Assembly: GCF_000377565.1 (NCBI RefSeq)
Contig: NZ_KB898362.1
Span: 1 to 64,000, forward strand
Reading direction: 5' to 3'
DNA: 64,000 bases
Source: Rhizobium sp. 2MFCol3.1
GTDB taxonomy: Bacteria; Pseudomonadota; Alphaproteobacteria; Rhizobiales; Rhizobiaceae
The notes beneath the pieces were generated by a model. The model was not told the DNA's origin, ran no database searches, and saw nothing but the letters and a program-made list of their open reading frames with translations. This document shows, piece by piece, positions 63,140 through 64,000 of the stretch. How positions within the stretch are numbered: the first letter of the stretch is position 1; each line of letters begins with the position of its first letter. Made by a program: the position numbers and the translations under genes.

Positions 63140-63978
63140 CGCAGCAACGCGAAGGACGAGGCGTGAGCATGCGCGACAACGGGCCGCCGCCCGAAGCCGC
63201 GGCATCGCTCTATGTCGGCGACGTCATGCACCAGCGCATGAAACCCTTCGGCCACCGCTTTCGTTATCGCGTGTTCTCGATGGCAATCGATCTCGACCGG
63301 CTTGATGAGGCGGATCGTTTGTCCGCGCTGTTTTCCGTGAACAAGCGCAATGCCGTGTCGTTCCATGAGAGCGATCATGGCGGCCGGATGGGCGCCAGGG
63401 CGCATGCCGACGAACTGTTGGCGCAGGCGGGCTTGCGTGCCCAGCGCATCGTGCTGGTCTGCTACCCCCGCATCCTCGGCTACGTCTTCAACCCGCTTTC
63501 GGTCTACCATGCCTATGACAAGCATGATCAGCTGATGGCGATGATCTACGAGGTTCGCAACACGTTCGGCGAACGGCACACATACGTCTGCCCTGTCGGC
63601 TCAGGCGAGGTCAGCGACACCGGCGTTCGACAGAGCTGCGACAAGATCTTTCACGTCTCGCCGTTCATCGAGATGGGCATGCGATACAATTTCCGCATGC
63701 TGCCGCCCGGCAAGGAGATCCGCTGGCGGATTTTGGAAACCGACGCCGATGGACCACTGCTTGCGGCGACCTTCTCGGGACGACAGGTAGGGCTCACGAC
63801 GAAGAATCTGGCGTGGCTGACGGCTGCCGTTCCGTTTCTGCCGATCAAGATCGTCGGCGGGATTCATTGGGAGGCGCTGAAGTTGTGGCTGAAAGGCGCG
63901 AAATACATCGCAAAGCCTGCACCACCCGCCCCCGTCAGCGTCGTCGCGCCGCTCGAGACGGCGGAGGCAGCGGAATGA
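63136..63978 (+). CDS. DUF1365 family protein
   Basis: 280 residues. DVMHQRMKPFGHRFRYRVF, CYPRILGYVFNPLSVYHAYD and KIFHVSPFIEMGMRYNF are DUF1365 signatures. Function unknown; in Rhodobacter it is part of the RpoE singlet-oxygen operon. Overlaps the oxidoreductase and the following ATG. Confidence 0.88.
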   Translation: MTQQREGRGVSMRDNGPPPEAAASLYVGDVMHQRMKPFGHRFRYRVFSMAIDLDRLDEADRLSALFSVNKRNAVSFHESDHGGRMGARAHADELLAQAGLRAQRIVLVCYPRILGYVFNPLSVYHAYDKHDQLMAMIYEVRNTFGERHTYVCPVGSGEVSDTGVRQSCDKIFHVSPFIEMGMRYNFRMLPPGKEIRWRILETDADGPLLAATFSGRQVGLTTKNLAWLTAAVPFLPIKIVGGIHWEALKLWLKGAKYIAKPAPPAPVSVVAPLETAEAAE

Positions 63979-64000
63979 CAAAAGCGCGCTCAGATAGATG
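63975..64000 (+). CDS. Start of the next gene in the photolyase operon (partial)
   Basis: ATG at 63975 overlaps the DUF1365 stop (ATGA) and the first codons read MTKARSDR before the window ends. By comparison with other oxidoreductase-DUF1365 operons a cyclopropane-fatty-acyl-phospholipid synthase is the expected product; eight residues cannot prove this. Confidence 0.4.

Overview
The window is a chromosomal segment of an alphaproteobacterium, almost certainly a member of the Rhizobiaceae (Rhizobium or a close relative). The evidence is the ExoR regulator, PopZ, a BA14K-family protein, DUF1127 small proteins, a fused SecDF, and the order yajC-secDF-DUF498-squalene-synthase-like and surE-serS-tatCBA-scpBA-nagZ-SPOR-argS-dgt. 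Apart from the first 2 kb the DNA looks like ordinary GC-rich rhizobial core genome. No IS element, CRISPR array, integrase or rRNA operon is visible. Three tRNA genes are present: Leu(TAG), Cys(GCA) and Asn(GTT).

Layout. 1-2.0 kb: the tail of an unknown gene, a solitary AT-richer reverse transcriptase with complete catalytic motifs, and a 3' region with at least five hairpins ending in a terminator-like hairpin plus T-run. 2.1-9.1 kb: two small hypothetical genes, a cold-shock protein, map-radC, soluble transhydrogenase sthA and an orphan B12-type radical SAM protein. 9.2-12.8 kb: trigger factor, tRNA-Leu and a DUF2157/GDYXXLXY membrane pair. 12.8-14.9 kb: a small-RNA/small-protein region with a cuckoo-like (alpha-r14) sRNA candidate, two DUF1127 genes, a second sRNA candidate and a zinc-ribbon protein. 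14.9-18.7 kb: a LysR regulator divergent from a GST and a three-domain flavin/ferredoxin fusion enzyme. 18.8-22.7 kb: trmFO, persulfide dioxygenase-rhodanese fusion, 1-Cys peroxiredoxin and a membrane-anchored unknown.

22.7-28 kb: an NDUFAF6-like and an NDUFAF3-like gene directly behind secDF and yajC, and a divergent DUF815 ATPase. 28-43.6 kb: a long minus-strand block covering envelope, translation and chromosome functions: LytM lipoprotein, pcm, surE, serS, tatCBA, scpBA, nagZ, a large SPOR protein, argS and dgt. 43.7-53.1 kb: erpA, xthA, exoR, a FadL-type porin, valS, popZ and a pcm paralogue. 53.2-60 kb: small membrane proteins, tRNAs, BA14K protein, a DUF47-PiT phosphate pair, an MFS transporter and small hypotheticals.

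60.3-64 kb: a translationally coupled operon of photolyase, FAD oxidoreductase, DUF1365 and the first codons of another gene. It is preceded by a TGATCC-N18-TAACA promoter like those used by the singlet-oxygen sigma factor RpoE/ChrR of Rhodobacter. The observations most worth following are the reverse transcriptase with its candidate RNA, the two sRNA candidates around the DUF1127 genes, the RpoE-type promoter, and the clustering of two mitochondrial complex I assembly-factor homologues with SecDF.
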